Below are positions 37,547 to 48,064 of a stretch of 64,000 bases of DNA, one piece after another. The stretch's first letter is position 1, and every line of letters starts with the position of its first letter. Location: contig UGSS01000002.1 of the NCBI GenBank assembly GCA_900454475.1, positions 2,313,605 through 2,377,604 on the forward strand, in the 5' to 3' direction. The notes beneath the pieces are model-generated. The model saw only the letters and a list, made by a program, of their open reading frames with translations. It searched no databases and was not told the origin of the DNA. This DNA is from [Pasteurella] mairii. GTDB taxonomy: Bacteria; Pseudomonadota; Gammaproteobacteria; Enterobacterales; Pasteurellaceae. The position numbers were made by a program, and so were the translations under genes.

Positions 37547-37658
37547 AGATTATCTCATAATTTAAAAGAAAAAATTAGTGCTAATTCACATTATCAAAGG
37601 TGATAAGTTTTAGCTGTGAACATTGTTTCTTTATCACTTATCCACAAGGTTAAGATGT

Positions 37659-38324
37659 TTAAATTAATGTTTGACGTTTAAACATCGTTTCCCAATCAGT
37701 TTCAAATTTCTCCACTGCGGTAGATACAGCGGGATCGCTTAAAAACATCTCAGCCACATCCGGCGGAATCGTAATCGAACCACAGCCAACTAACAAGCAA
37801 TCTAATGCCTGACGTGGAGTGCGGAAGCTAGCAGCACATACTTTTGCATTTAACTGATGTTGCTTAAGTAAAGTTTGCAATTCTGAGACTGTTTCAATCC
37901 CATTACCGCCTTGTGCATCAATACGATTAACGTAAGGTGCGATATATTTTGCCCCAGCTAATGCCGCTAAAAAACCTTGTACCGCACCATACACTGCTGT
38001 CCCTAAAGTAGGAATACCTAATGTTGAAAGTACTTTAATGGCAGCTAATCCTTCAGGAATAACGGGAATTTTAATAATAATATTAGGGAAATGTTCACGG
38101 AGTGCCAATGCGTCAGCAATGATTTGTTTTTCAGAACGTCCCATAGTTTGAGCAAAGAGTCGTTTATCTTCACCCACAATGGATTGAATGTCGCTTAATA
38201 CGTCAAAAATTTCACGTTTTGATTTAGCAATAATGCTAGGGTTTGTTGTCACACCCGCTAACGGTAAAGTGCGGTGAAATTTTTCGATGATTTTGACATC
38301 AGCCGTATCAAGATAAAGTTCCAT
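37659..38324 (-). CDS. fsa: Fructose-6-phosphate aldolase (transaldolase family)
   Basis: A 221-residue short transaldolase-fold protein of the FSA/TalC subfamily. The Schiff-base lysine is Lys85 in [12 protein letters not shown], the same number as in E. coli Fsa[12 protein letters not shown] and [12 protein letters not shown] (Tyr of the FSA active site) are also present. True transaldolases are about 320 residues. Likely reaction: fructose-6-phosphate to dihydroxyacetone and glyceraldehyde-3-phosphate, or the reverse. It is inserted between srlD and gutM, where E. coli has no such gene, placing it directly after the enzyme that makes fructose-6-phosphate. Confidence 0.88.
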   Translation of the reverse strand: MELYLDTADVKIIEKFHRTLPLAGVTTNPSIIAKSKREIFDVLSDIQSIVGEDKRLFAQTMGRSEKQIIADALALREHFPNIIIKIPVIPEGLAAIKVLSTLGIPTLGTAVYGAVQGFLAALAGAKYIAPYVNRIDAQGGNGIETVSELQTLLKQHQLNAKVCAASFRTPRQALDCLLVGCGSITIPPDVAEMFLSDPAVSTAVEKFETDWETMFKRQTLI

Positions 38325-38378
38325 TAATATTCTCCATAATAAATTGGGTGGAAGAAGTTATCCGCCCAACTATATTGA

Positions 38379-39167
38379 TTAAAACATAACTTGACCGCCG
38401 GTAATATTAATTGATTGTCCTGTACAATAGGAGGCTTCTTCACTGGCATAGAATTTTAATACATTTAATACGTCTTGGTAATCACAACCGCGTTTGAGCG
38501 GTACTTTATTGATATAAACTTGTTCCACTTCACTTTCAAGAATACCTAATTTTTCTGCGTATTGAGGAATTAAGGATTGGAACATGGGGGATTTTAATAA
38601 ATTTCCTAACATCAAGGAATGAACTGTAATCCCTTTATCAGCTAAGTCCAAAGCCAAGGATTGTGTTAACCCCACACCACCAAATTTTGCGGCACTATAC
38701 CCAGAGTTATATTTGCTACCCACTTTTCCTGATTTTGAGTTAATTTGAATAATTCGACCTTTTATTCCATCGCGAATCATTAAACGAGAAAAATGTTTAG
38801 CAGACAAGAAATAACCGACTAAATTGACCTTCACTGACACATTAAACTCTTTCAATTCAAAATCCCAAATTGGCGAAGCTTTTGCAGTGCCTGCACTATA
38901 AACCAGTAAATCAACTCGTCCAAATTTGTCATCTGTTGCTTTTGCTAAGGCTTCTACGCTGGTTTCATTTGTTGCATCAACTTGAACGCCCAATGCATTG
39001 CCCACTCCATATTGGCGATTAATTGATTCAGCAACTTTATTGGCATTCTCACCGTTTAAGTCAGCAACAACAATTCGATAACCTGCATCAGCAAGCCCAG
39101 TAGATAAAAAGGCACCAAGGGTTTGACCGCCGCCAACAATAACTGCAACTTTTTTTGTATTACTCAT
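38379..39167 (-). CDS. srlD: Sorbitol-6-phosphate 2-dehydrogenase
   Basis: A 262-residue short-chain dehydrogenase. Cofactor site VGGGQTLGAFLS and the acidic VVADLN fit NAD. The catalytic residues are Ser in QINSKSG and Tyr/Lys in YSAAK. It converts sorbitol-6-phosphate, made by the PTS proteins encoded upstream, to fructose-6-phosphate. Confidence 0.94.
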   Translation of the reverse strand: MSNTKKVAVIVGGGQTLGAFLSTGLADAGYRIVVADLNGENANKVAESINRQYGVGNALGVQVDATNETSVEALAKATDDKFGRVDLLVYSAGTAKASPIWDFELKEFNVSVKVNLVGYFLSAKHFSRLMIRDGIKGRIIQINSKSGKVGSKYNSGYSAAKFGGVGLTQSLALDLADKGITVHSLMLGNLLKSPMFQSLIPQYAEKLGILESEVEQVYINKVPLKRGCDYQDVLNVLKFYASEEASYCTGQSINITGGQVMF

Positions 39168-39194
39168 TATATTTTCCTTTTAATTTATAACATG

Positions 39195-39566
39195 CTATAA
39201 CTCAACACGTTTAATTTTTAAAACACTATTTTCTTTAACCGCACTTGGTATTTCACCAAGAATATGAATCGTTCCAGGGTATTCAGCAGTTGTCGCCCCA
39301 TCAAATCGCCAAGTAACATGCCCCAGTTCTTTCAAATTAACGCTTGCCACATCGCCAATCGCAGTAATGGGATAAGCAACGCCATCAAATTCAGCAATAT
39401 CGCCCACTTGTAGCGCTGTGGTCAGTTCACCGTGGCTATGAATAAAGCAGTAATCTTCTAAATCAGCGGGTGCACCTTGTTTAAAGATAATCAACATATT
39501 TTCCGTTAGTGCATCTCGTGCAAAGTCACCTACTTTCGTAAATTCTGTTTCATAAATAATTGTCAT
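39195..39566 (-). CDS. srlB: Sorbitol PTS enzyme IIA
   Basis: A 123-residue PTS IIA (glucitol family). The start at 39566 (MTIIYETEFTKVGDF) has an AAGGAAAG ribosome binding site; a longer in-frame reading to 39611 is not family-like. His43 in FIHSHGELTTAL matches the phosphorylated His of E. coli GutB. It passes phosphate from HPr to SrlE. An uptake sequence lies near its 3' end. Confidence 0.92.
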   Translation of the reverse strand: MTIIYETEFTKVGDFARDALTENMLIIFKQGAPADLEDYCFIHSHGELTTALQVGDIAEFDGVAYPITAIGDVASVNLKELGHVTWRFDGATTAEYPGTIHILGEIPSAVKENSVLKIKRVEL

Positions 39567-39620
39567 TTTTGCTTTCCTTATGCTTGAAAATTGGCAGTCT
39601 AACAAGCTCATCTTAAAGAT

Positions 39621-40610
39621 TTATTGATAAATAAATCCTGATACAGCCCATGCCATCAATACCGTTGGCGCCCCAGTTAAAAAACGACTTACTAATATAG
39701 ATGGTACGCCAACGCGAACAGTATCTTGTTTTGCTTCTGCCATAGAAAGCCCCACCGGAATGAAGTCACAAGCAGCTTGCGCGTTAATGGCAAATAATGC
39801 AGGTAGTGCAAGAGCTGGGGGAATATTGCCTAACCCAATTTGAACTCCTACAAGCACACCAATAACCTGAGCAATCACAGCGCCCGGCCCTAAGAATGGA
39901 GAAAGCAAAGGGAATGAGCAGATCAGAGCCAGTGTCACTAACCCAATAGAACTACTGGCTAACGGTGTTAAACCATGGGCAATCTGGTCACCTAAGCCGG
40001 ACGCAATGATAATTCCGATTAGTGCAGAGACAAATGCCATAAATGGAAGAATCGTTTTCAGCACAGTATCAATGGTGTCACGACCCGCTTGGAAGAAAAC
40101 AGCAACGATAGACCCCATTCCCATACCAATACGAGCAAGCAAGCCTTCACTTTGTTCGGTAATTTTTTTCGAACTGTCGTAATCTTTGACCGCACTTTTC
40201 TCCACTTTAGGTGCTGACACAGGTCCAGAAAGAGCAATATCTGCATTGATCAATTTGATGTTATTTTCTTTTACCGCAGAAACATAAATATCTTCGACAA
40301 TAAATTCCGCAAGAGGACCTGATTTTCCTGTGGCATGAATATTGATTGTTGGAATACGGCGTTTAGGATATAAACCACAACGTAAAACACCCCCGCAATC
40401 AATAATCACAATACCGATTTCATCTGCTTCAGGTTCGCCATTTTTGAAACCATCTATGGCTTCCCAGCCAGTCAGTTCCACCAATTTATCAATAATGTTT
40501 GGGCGAGCACCAGCCGTCATATAAAGAATTTTTTTGCCTTCAATAATTGGTAATGTTAAAGGACCGCCCCAGCCACCATTACCTTTTTCAATATAAATGG
40601 ATTTCATCAT
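39621..40610 (-). CDS. srlE: Sorbitol PTS enzyme IIBC (SrlE)
   Basis: A 329-residue protein with a soluble IIB domain (residues 1-~165; [11 protein letters not shown] and [12 protein letters not shown] with the phosphorylatable Cys about residue 72) and a C-terminal set of four or more membrane helices. With SrlA it forms the sorbitol channel. Full length. Confidence 0.94.
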   Translation of the reverse strand: MMKSIYIEKGNGGWGGPLTLPIIEGKKILYMTAGARPNIIDKLVELTGWEAIDGFKNGEPEADEIGIVIIDCGGVLRCGLYPKRRIPTINIHATGKSGPLAEFIVEDIYVSAVKENNIKLINADIALSGPVSAPKVEKSAVKDYDSSKKITEQSEGLLARIGMGMGSIVAVFFQAGRDTIDTVLKTILPFMAFVSALIGIIIASGLGDQIAHGLTPLASSSIGLVTLALICSFPLLSPFLGPGAVIAQVIGVLVGVQIGLGNIPPALALPALFAINAQAACDFIPVGLSMAEAKQDTVRVGVPSILVSRFLTGAPTVLMAWAVSGFIYQ

Positions 40611-40680
40611 AATTTGTTACTCCTACTTGAGTTGAGTCAATGCTCAAGTTTTCTTTATCTTAGATCCACGCGACACTGAA

Positions 40681-41238
40681 CTATTTACTTAAATTAACGG
40701 TACGATCTAAAGTAATCCCCATACGTTTTTCAAAGAATGTGGTAGTAAAATCAGTAATCCAACCACGAAAGAAATTCGTCACCATACCCACTAATAAATA
40801 GCTCACTGCAAGTGGACCAAGAGGTAAACCTAAAGTAGTTAGTCCATTTGCAATACCAAGATAAACAAATAATTCACCGGGATTAATATGCGGGAATAAA
40901 CCATTCATACTGTGGCAACTATAAGAGGCTGCAGCGTAGTAACTCGGTTTGTAATATTCAGGTAAAAAACGACCAAGACTTAATGTCATCGGATTACAAA
41001 AAACGAATGTACCGATAACAGGTAAAATCAAATAACGAGAGATCAGGTTGCCCGCGCTACGTTGTGCCAAGCGTTCAATACGCTCTTGACCAACAAATTT
41101 AATTAAGGCATTCATAACGACAAGAAGTGAGATAAGTAATGGCAAGATCCCCATTATCATACCGACAAAGGTCTCTCCACCTTTTTGAAACAGTCCAATG
41201 AACCATTCCGCACCATATGTGATGTATTCCATATACAC
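40681..41238 (-). CDS. srlA: Sorbitol PTS enzyme IIC (SrlA)
   Basis: A 185-residue integral membrane protein of the glucitol IIC2 family ([33 protein letters not shown]). First gene of the srl operon; it binds and moves sorbitol with SrlE. A CRP site lies 107-122 bases upstream. Confidence 0.93.
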   Translation of the reverse strand: MYMEYITYGAEWFIGLFQKGGETFVGMIMGILPLLISLLVVMNALIKFVGQERIERLAQRSAGNLISRYLILPVIGTFVFCNPMTLSLGRFLPEYYKPSYYAAASYSCHSMNGLFPHINPGELFVYLGIANGLTTLGLPLGPLAVSYLLVGMVTNFFRGWITDFTTTFFEKRMGITLDRTVNLSK

Positions 41239-41344
41239 GCCCCATAAACTTTCATTCTAAAATAATTTTTCATCTGATTAATTCATTTTATATCAATTTA
41301 ATTAACCATTGATAACTATAATATTTCAAAACAAAATAAAAAAC

Positions 41345-41360
41345 CGTGATATAGATCACA
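41345..41360. promoter_or_regulatory. CRP site of the srl operon
   Basis: CGTGATATAGATCACA keeps GTGA-N6-TCAC of the consensus. It lies in the 294-base gap upstream of srlA, which otherwise holds no gene. Catabolite control of sorbitol use is the expected role. Confidence 0.75.
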
Positions 41361-41532
41361 CAATATAAATATTTATTTCAAATTAAAATGTATTTCTTTT
41401 ATTTGAAAACTTTAAAGGGGTGAAGTAAAATATAGGCTTTCTAAGATTTGGAAAGATAAAACTAAATATGATAGAACACAACGAGTATAGCTCTATCAAT
41501 AATCCAGCGATATTCTTGCAAAAGATTTATGT

Positions 41533-42408
41533 TTAATGAGCATGTAACCTATTGAATTTCCATACGCCGTCTATCAAAATCAATGCCATGGAACCAATCA
41601 AACAAAGAAATAACGGATAGCTTTCAGAATCGACTTTTTCGCCGATAATAAACGCCACCACTAGCATCATAATCGGCTCGGCATAGCCCAGTAACCCTAG
41701 CACATTGATGGGTAATAAATTGCTGGCGGCAATATAAAAAATAAAAGCGATACCGCTCATTAAGCCTAATAACAACAAGAGCCAAACAATGGGTGGATTA
41801 ACTTGTTGTACTGCGTCAAGATCCACTTGTAGCGCCAAATAAATACACGCCGGTAACAGCAAAACCATTTCAATGGCAAAACTGGCAATATCAGCAAAAT
41901 TAAGCTGTTTGCGAACCATAAAATACACTGCGTAACCACAAACCGCGACACTTTCCCAAGACAAACCGCCCTTAATCGCAATATTAGAGAACACGCCGAT
42001 CGCTGCTAAAAGCACCGCAACTAATTTCACTTTAGAAATGCTTTCTTTAAAGAAAATCCGTCCCATTACCACCATTACCAGCGGGAGCAATAAATAACCG
42101 AGCGATACACTCAACGCCCCGCCATTATTCGGCGCCCACAGAAACAACCACATTTGAAATCCCATCATAGCGGCGTTAAATAAAAAGACTAAAACTAACC
42201 AAGGTTGTTGACGAATGCGCTTTAAGTGTCTGACTAATAAATATTTTTGACGAAAAATAAACACTGCCGCTACCACAAAAGGTACGGTAAAGACGACACG
42301 ATAACCAAAAATATCTTCTCCGCCCAAAGGAAGTAATAAGGTAGAAAAATAATAAATATAGCCAAATAATAACGAGGCAAGGAGCGAAAAACTGATTCCT
42401 TTTAACAT
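41533..42408 (-). CDS. rarD: RarD/EamA-family transporter
   Basis: A 291-residue membrane protein with about ten helices and the opening LKGISFSLLASLLFGYIYYF plus GEDIFGYRVVFTVPFV, typical of RarD proteins of the drug/metabolite transporter superfamily. The substrate is not known for most members. A stand-alone gene between srlA and ilvY. Confidence 0.8.
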   Translation of the reverse strand: MLKGISFSLLASLLFGYIYYFSTLLLPLGGEDIFGYRVVFTVPFVVAAVFIFRQKYLLVRHLKRIRQQPWLVLVFLFNAAMMGFQMWLFLWAPNNGGALSVSLGYLLLPLVMVVMGRIFFKESISKVKLVAVLLAAIGVFSNIAIKGGLSWESVAVCGYAVYFMVRKQLNFADIASFAIEMVLLLPACIYLALQVDLDAVQQVNPPIVWLLLLLGLMSGIAFIFYIAASNLLPINVLGLLGYAEPIMMLVVAFIIGEKVDSESYPLFLCLIGSMALILIDGVWKFNRLHAH

Positions 42409-42480
42409 AGCGATACCTTGAATTATCAGTTAAACCATTATAAAAGTGCGGTACAAAATTTCATAATTTCTCACTGCACT

Positions 42481-43359
42481 TTACCCCAACATTTCCCAAA
42501 ATGCACGAATTATCGGTTGCTCAAGCCGCTTTCGTTGCACGCAAATCCCTAATTCAAAAGGATCAATTGGAAAATCCACTGCCAAGGTGGACACTTGGCT
42601 TATCATAGGGCTGTTTTTCATTACTACATCCGGCAACATTGCCACCCCGCAGCCCAGCGCCACCATCGGCATAATCCCTTCATGCCCAGACACTGTGGCA
42701 TAAATTTTCGGATATTTAATTTTTTGTTGCTTAAACCATTGGTCAATACGCTGTCTTGCTGGTCCCTCCACTGGTAAAATAAACGGAATTTGCTGCCAAT
42801 CAATTGGCGATTGTTGTAATAATTGCTTTGTTGGACAAGCGATACGCGGTGCAATTAACGATAATGGAATATCATCAATATAATGAAAAATAATACTGTT
42901 CGGCAAATGTGCTGGTCGTCCAGCAAAAGCTAAATCAATTTGTTGAGTTTGAATTTGCTGCACCGCCAATGCTGGATCACCGGTCGTCAATTGAATTTCT
43001 ACCTTTGGATAGTGCGAACGAAAACGTTCCAAAATAGGTGGCAAATGACTATAGGCAGCCGTCACCGAGCAGAAAAGGCGCAATTCGCCGCTTAATTCCT
43101 GCGGATCAGTACTTAAAGATTGTTTAAATTGTAGCCATTGCTGCCAGTTTTGTTGCGCAAATAGGCGAAATTTTTCTCCGGCTTCGGTCAGCGACACCTG
43201 ACGATTATCGCGCAGCAACAGCGTTTCCCCCAATTCTTCCTCCATACGCTGAATTTGGCGCGACAGCGTGGACGCCGACATAAAATTTTGACTGGCGGTT
43301 TGACTGAAATTTTTACTTTCGGCAAGGTGTAAAAATAAATGTAAATCGCGAAAGTCCAT
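42481..43359 (-). CDS. ilvY: LysR-type regulator of ilvC
   Basis: A 292-residue LysR regulator with an N-terminal winged helix (SKNFSQTASQNFMSASTLSR) and a substrate-binding effector domain. Divergent from ilvC, the conserved ilvY-ilvC arrangement; it would activate ilvC when acetolactate or acetohydroxybutyrate accumulates. Two dyads between the genes are probable binding sites. Confidence 0.93.
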   Translation of the reverse strand: MDFRDLHLFLHLAESKNFSQTASQNFMSASTLSRQIQRMEEELGETLLLRDNRQVSLTEAGEKFRLFAQQNWQQWLQFKQSLSTDPQELSGELRLFCSVTAAYSHLPPILERFRSHYPKVEIQLTTGDPALAVQQIQTQQIDLAFAGRPAHLPNSIIFHYIDDIPLSLIAPRIACPTKQLLQQSPIDWQQIPFILPVEGPARQRIDQWFKQQKIKYPKIYATVSGHEGIMPMVALGCGVAMLPDVVMKNSPMISQVSTLAVDFPIDPFELGICVQRKRLEQPIIRAFWEMLG

Positions 43360-43385
43360 GGTTCACCCTCCTAAATTTGGTGAAA

Positions 43386-43406
43386 TATTGGCGATATTTG
43401 CCAATA
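43386..43406. promoter_or_regulatory. Candidate IlvY operator 1
   Basis: The dyad TATTGGC/GCCAATA with 7 bases between lies just upstream of ilvY. An uptake sequence begins next to it (43409). IlvY binding is inferred from position. Confidence 0.5.
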
Positions 43407-43433
43407 AAAGTGCGGTCATTTTTTGCTATGTTT

Positions 43434-43452
43434 TATTGCAAAAAATGCAATA
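43434..43452. promoter_or_regulatory. Candidate IlvY operator 2
   Basis: The dyad TATTGCA/TGCAATA around five A lies nearer ilvC. Its centre is 47 bases from operator 1. E. coli ilvYC also has two tandem operators. Confidence 0.5.
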
Positions 43453-43563
43453 ATAAATCGCAATAATATCAATTTACGCAATGTAAAAAAAGCGATAATC
43501 TGTTTACAACAACATAAAACAATATGCAAACACAACATCATCCAAAATATAAAGGATCCTATT

Positions 43564-45045
43564 ATGGCTAACTATTTCAATACATTAAACTTACGTCAAC
43601 AACTTGACCAATTAGGTCGTTGTCGTTTTATGGACCGTGGCGAGTTCGCTGATGGTTGTAACTTCTTGAAAGGCAAGAAAATTGTTATCGTAGGTTGTGG
43701 CGCGCAAGGCTTAAACCAAGGTTTAAATATGCGCGATTCCGGTTTAGATATTGCTTATGCGTTGCGCGCTGAAGCGATTGCAGAAAAACGCGCGTCATTT
43801 ACTCGTGCTTCCGAAAACGGTTTTAAAGTGGGTACTTACCAAGAATTAATTCCAACTGCTGATTTAGTGGTTAACTTAACCCCAGACAAACAACACTCCA
43901 AAGTAGTCGCTGATGTCATGCCATTGATGAAACAAGGTGCGGCATTCGGTTACTCACATGGTTTCAATATCGTTGAAGTGGGTGAACAAATTCGTAAAGA
44001 CATTACCGTTGTGATGGTTGCGCCAAAATGTCCGGGTACCGAAGTGCGTGAAGAATATAAACGCGGTTTCGGCGTGCCAACCTTAATCGCGGTTCACCCT
44101 GAAAATGACCCGCAAGGCGAAGGAATGGCAATCGCGAAAGCCTGGGCATCTGCCACCGGTGGCGACCGTGCGGGTGTATTAGAATCATCTTTCGTCGCCG
44201 AAGTGAAATCTGACTTAATGGGCGAGCAAACCATCCTTTGCGGTATGTTGCAAGCTGGCTCCATCGTATGCTACGACAAATTAGTGGCAGATGGTAAAGA
44301 TCCAGCCTATGCTAGTAAATTAATCCAATACGGTTGGGAAACCATTACCGAAGCCTTAAAACAAGGCGGAATTACCTTAATGATGGATCGTTTATCCAAC
44401 TCTGCGAAAATCCGTGCCTTTGAATTAGCTGAAGAAATTAAAGCGCAATTAAATGATCTTTATTTAAAACATATGGACGACATCATCAGTGGCGAATTTT
44501 CCTCTACCATGATGGCAGACTGGGCGAGCGGTGACGCAAACTTGTTAAAATGGCGCGAAGAAACCGGCAAAACTGCCTTTGAAAATTCACCAAAAGCAGA
44601 CAGCATCAAAATTTCCGAACAAGAATATTTTGATAATGGCGTAGTGATGGTGGCAATGGTAAAAGCCGGTGTTGAAATGGCATTTGATGCCATGGTAGCA
44701 AGCGGCATTTATGAAGAATCCGCATACTACGAATCATTACACGAATTACCGTTAATCGCTAACACCATCGCGCGTAAACGCTTATACGAAATGAACGTGG
44801 TGATTTCCGATACCGCAGAATACGGTAACTACCTATTCTCACACGTTGCAACCCCAATCCTTGCGGAAAAATTAATTCCAATGTTGCAAAAAGGTGACTT
44901 AGGCGAACCAACCCCAAGTGCGGAAATCGACAACGTTTACCTACGCGACATCAACGATGCCATCCGCAACCATCCGGTTGAATTAATCGGTCAAGAATTG
45001 CGCGGTTATATGACTGATATGAAACGTATTTCTGTTGGTGGTTAA
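43564..45045 (+). CDS. ilvC: Ketol-acid reductoisomerase
   Basis: A 493-residue class II (long) KARI making dihydroxy acids for isoleucine and valine synthesis, NADPH and Mg dependent. The start at 43564 ([20 protein letters not shown]) is family-like and has an AAAGGATC ribosome binding site; an in-frame extension to 43423 lies in the promoter region. Motifs: [18 protein letters not shown] (nucleotide), then a duplicated C-terminal knotted domain with metal Asp/Glu. Confidence 0.97.
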   Translation: MANYFNTLNLRQQLDQLGRCRFMDRGEFADGCNFLKGKKIVIVGCGAQGLNQGLNMRDSGLDIAYALRAEAIAEKRASFTRASENGFKVGTYQELIPTADLVVNLTPDKQHSKVVADVMPLMKQGAAFGYSHGFNIVEVGEQIRKDITVVMVAPKCPGTEVREEYKRGFGVPTLIAVHPENDPQGEGMAIAKAWASATGGDRAGVLESSFVAEVKSDLMGEQTILCGMLQAGSIVCYDKLVADGKDPAYASKLIQYGWETITEALKQGGITLMMDRLSNSAKIRAFELAEEIKAQLNDLYLKHMDDIISGEFSSTMMADWASGDANLLKWREETGKTAFENSPKADSIKISEQEYFDNGVVMVAMVKAGVEMAFDAMVASGIYEESAYYESLHELPLIANTIARKRLYEMNVVISDTAEYGNYLFSHVATPILAEKLIPMLQKGDLGEPTPSAEIDNVYLRDINDAIRNHPVELIGQELRGYMTDMKRISVGG

Positions 45046-45060
45046 TTTTTAATTACAATT

Positions 45061-45099
45061 AAACAAAAGTGCGGTTAAAATGACCACACTTTTGTTTTA
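45061..45099 (+). terminator. Terminator of ilvC containing an uptake sequence
   Basis: Arms AACAAAAGTGCGGT and ACCACACTTTTGTT with a short loop and trailing TTTTAT. The left arm contains a full uptake core; the right arm has one mismatch. Confidence 0.8.
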
Positions 45100-45324
45100 T
45101 ACAGAAAAATAAGCCCTATCTCCTCCGCCATAAACGCCATTCTCTTTTTACTTGAATTCATTTTTTTATTTCTTTTAAAAATGCAATAAATTTTTCATTT
45201 TTTATTTTAGCTTTCTTATTTTTCTACTCTTGATAAGCACTTTTTGCCTAAAAATGGGTCAGGACAAAAGAAAAAATTTGATCTCTGTAGCAAAATAGAA
45301 CAAAAGTATTTGTTAAAACAAAAA

Positions 45325-45369
45325 TTGAAATATATATTTCAAAATAAGAAAACGTTGCAAACTGTTTTC
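45325..45369. promoter_or_regulatory. Palindromes upstream of the symporter
   Basis: The 376-base gap after ilvC holds a perfect 18-bp palindrome TTGAAATATATATTTCAA (45325-45342) and a LacI-like dyad GAAAAC-N10-GTTTTC (45348-45369), 52 bases before the symporter start. They may be regulator sites; no regulator gene is adjacent. Confidence 0.35.
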
Positions 45370-45421
45370 ATCCTCGCATTGTTGTATGCAATGACCAGAA
45401 ACCCGATATAAGGAAATTATT

Positions 45422-47098
45422 ATGTTAGCTTTTATATCATTTGTTGGATTTACCGCTTTGGTTGCTGTGCTGGCGTGGTGGTACACTAGAAAAGACGATT
45501 TAAGCAATTCAGAAGGTTATTACCTTGCCGGTCGTTCACTAACCGCCACTTTTATTGCCGGTTCGATGTTGTTAACCAATCTCTCCACCGAACATTTAGT
45601 CGGCTTAAACGGATTAGCCTATCGCCAAGGTTTTATCGTTATGGCATGGGAAGTATTGGCAGCCATTACCATTGCCGCATTTGCGCTATATTTCTTACCG
45701 AAATATTTAAAATTAGGTATCGCCACTATCCCAGAATTTTTGGAACGACGTTTTGACAAAGGCACATTATTAATCACTTCATTACTTTTCCTCGGTTGCT
45801 ACGTCATTTCTTTATTACCGATCGTGCTTTACACCGGTGCTCTCGCATTGGAAAGTTTGTTCCAAGTCTCTAATGTTTTTGGCGTTGATAAAACCACCGC
45901 ACTTTGGATTATGGTATGGGGAATTGGTATTTTAGGTTCTATCTATGCCATTTTCGGTGGTTTAAAAGCGGTCGCAGTTTCCGATACAATTAATGGTGTA
46001 GGCTTATTGATCGGCGGAATTATGGTAACCGTATTAGGCTTGGCTTATGTGGGCGATGGTAATATGTGGGAAGGACTAAAAGAGGTTTATCATGCCAACC
46101 CAGATCATTTTAATTCCATTGGTGATGAAAACTCCGTCGTGCCATTTTCTACTCTATTTACCGGGATGATTATTTCTAACTTATTCTTCTGGTGTACCAA
46201 TCAGTCCATTATCCAGCGTGCGCTAGGTGCCAAAGACTTAAAAGAAGGGCAAAAAGGGGTGTTACTTTGTGCATTCTTAAAACTACTCGGTCCATTATTA
46301 ATCATTCTACCGGGGATTATTGCTTATCATATTTTTCAAGGAAAATTAGATATTCCTGACCAAGCTTATCCAGATTTAGTCCATTTAGTGCTACCAGATG
46401 CTTTCGTCGGTTTCTTCGCCGCCGTGGTTGTTGGTGCAGTACTTTCCACTTTCAACAGTGCGCTAAATTCTTCCGTTACCTTGTTCTCACGTAATGTGTA
46501 TAAAGTCAAAATTAACCCAAATGCCAGCGATATGAAATTAGTAAGTGTCGGTAAATGGGTGGGAACCATTTTAGCCGTAGTTTCCATGATCGTTGCACCG
46601 TTAGTGGCAAACGCACCGGATGGTTTATATTTCTTAATTCAAGAGTTACAAGGAATTTTCAACGCACCAATTTTAAGCGTGGTAGTCGTCGGATTATTAA
46701 CTAAACGCGTACCACCGATTGCAGCAAAATTTGGCTTAATTTTTGGTATGGTGGCTTATGTCGTATGTACCTATGTGATCAAAGTAGATATTCACTTCTT
46801 CCATTTGATCGCAATTTTATTTGTTCTGAACGTTGTTGTTATGTTAATTATCGGTAAATTAAAACCAATGGAAAATCCGTATCAAGAAGAATACACCAAA
46901 CAAGTGGATATTCAACCTTGGGCATTTGCAAAAGCGGTTTCATTAATTGTCACTTTCGCCTCATTTAGTATGTATATCTTTATGGCGAAAGATGCACCAG
47001 AATTTGTTTGGATTGGTTATTACTGCTTCGGCGCATTTACTTTATTATATTTCATCTATGTTTTCGCCAGAGAACGGAATAAACAATTTAAATCTTAA
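45422..47098 (+). CDS. SSS-family solute:sodium symporter (YidK-like)
   Basis: A 558-residue inner-membrane protein with about 14 helices. SSS features: YYLAGRSLTATFIAGSMLLTNLSTEH near the N-terminus and STFNSALNSSVTLFS with the sodium-site residues. Overall it resembles E. coli YidK. The substrate, probably a sugar, cannot be told from sequence. A stand-alone gene with its own terminator. Confidence 0.82.
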   Translation: MLAFISFVGFTALVAVLAWWYTRKDDLSNSEGYYLAGRSLTATFIAGSMLLTNLSTEHLVGLNGLAYRQGFIVMAWEVLAAITIAAFALYFLPKYLKLGIATIPEFLERRFDKGTLLITSLLFLGCYVISLLPIVLYTGALALESLFQVSNVFGVDKTTALWIMVWGIGILGSIYAIFGGLKAVAVSDTINGVGLLIGGIMVTVLGLAYVGDGNMWEGLKEVYHANPDHFNSIGDENSVVPFSTLFTGMIISNLFFWCTNQSIIQRALGAKDLKEGQKGVLLCAFLKLLGPLLIILPGIIAYHIFQGKLDIPDQAYPDLVHLVLPDAFVGFFAAVVVGAVLSTFNSALNSSVTLFSRNVYKVKINPNASDMKLVSVGKWVGTILAVVSMIVAPLVANAPDGLYFLIQELQGIFNAPILSVVVVGLLTKRVPPIAAKFGLIFGMVAYVVCTYVIKVDIHFFHLIAILFVLNVVVMLIIGKLKPMENPYQEEYTKQVDIQPWAFAKAVSLIVTFASFSMYIFMAKDAPEFVWIGYYCFGAFTLLYFIYVFARERNKQFKS

Positions 47099-47134
47099 TG
47101 CTTGTTTTATATAGCCAAAGCAGAATTAAAAATC

Positions 47135-47162
47135 AAAAGCACGAGTTCTCACTCGTGCTTTT
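47135..47162 (+). terminator. Terminator of the symporter gene
   Basis: Stem AAAAGCACGAGT/ACTCGTGCTTTT with a 4-base loop followed by a T-rich stretch. Confidence 0.9.
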
Positions 47163-47258
47163 ATTTTTACCCGCTAAAAGTGCAGTGAAATTTTTGCAAA
47201 TTTTACGTTCAGGACGTCATGGGGCGTTGTTGCAATTTTACAAGAAAAACCACCGCGC

Positions 47259-47985
47259 TTAACGTCCATATCCCGCTAATAAATGTTGCCAATGTTGTTC
47301 GGAGAAGCCAATACCGAGGCGTTCGACTTCTTTGACAAAAGAGCGGTGCAAACGTTGTAAGTTTTCGGCTTTCCAAAAATCACCGGATTTTTCACCGCAC
47401 TTATCAAAATCCAACAACCAATACTTTTCCGTTTCGGCTGTGTGTTGCACTAAAATGTTGTGTGCATTTAAGTCAGTATGGCAGATTTGCATATCATGTA
47501 GGCGGCGGATTAAGCTGCCGATTTGTTGCCATGCCGCGGCGGATAATTCGGAGTGTTGTAAAAGTGCGGTCAAATCCTGCGCGTTTTCAATGCGTTCTGT
47601 CAAAATATCGGCGCTGTAGCAACCCAAGGCGTGTTGATGCACGCGCGCGCCTATTGGTTTGGGTACCGGTAATTCGGCTTGATAGAGACGATTTAAGAGA
47701 TGAAATTCGGCAAAACTGCGCGTTTCTTGTAGTGACGTGAAATAATAACGATCTTTGTTGATTTTACCCCAAAGTCCGCCACGATAATAATGGCGCAGAG
47801 CGCAATTGACACCAAATAAATCCTGAGTTTGCACAAACCATGTGGTTCCACGCCCTTTGGCAGAACCTAAAATGCGATTTTGTTGTTGCCAGTAGTCAGG
47901 CTCAAAAAAATGCGCTTGGTCAGCCAGCGGTTGGCTGAAATTAAAAATAAAAAACTGTTTTTTCAGTTGGAATTCAAGCATCATC
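47259..47985 (-). CDS. kdkA: KDO kinase
   Basis: About 241 residues when started at the MMLEFQLKK methionines (47981-47985 region); an in-frame start at 48011 is possible but gives an unlikely extension. Kinase-like motifs: HTDLNAHNILV (catalytic loop) and LLDFDKCG (metal Asp). It phosphorylates the single KDO of the lipopolysaccharide inner core, as in H. influenzae. Divergent from opsX, the same neighbours as in H. influenzae. Confidence 0.9.
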
Positions 47986-48064
47986 GACGAATTTCTTATA
48001 AAATAGAGCAATAGCCATATTCTACGGTAAAATCAATAAAATACCAAAAGTCATAGGAAAAGAT

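Noticed and set aside
37659-38324. Gene as a classical transaldolase
   Set aside because: It is about 220 residues with the FSA-type Lys85 and Tyr context; classical transaldolases are about 320 residues.
43423-43563. N-terminal extension of ilvC
   Set aside because: The extension is AT-rich, covers the candidate IlvY operators, and KARI proteins begin at the later ATG, which has a good ribosome binding site.
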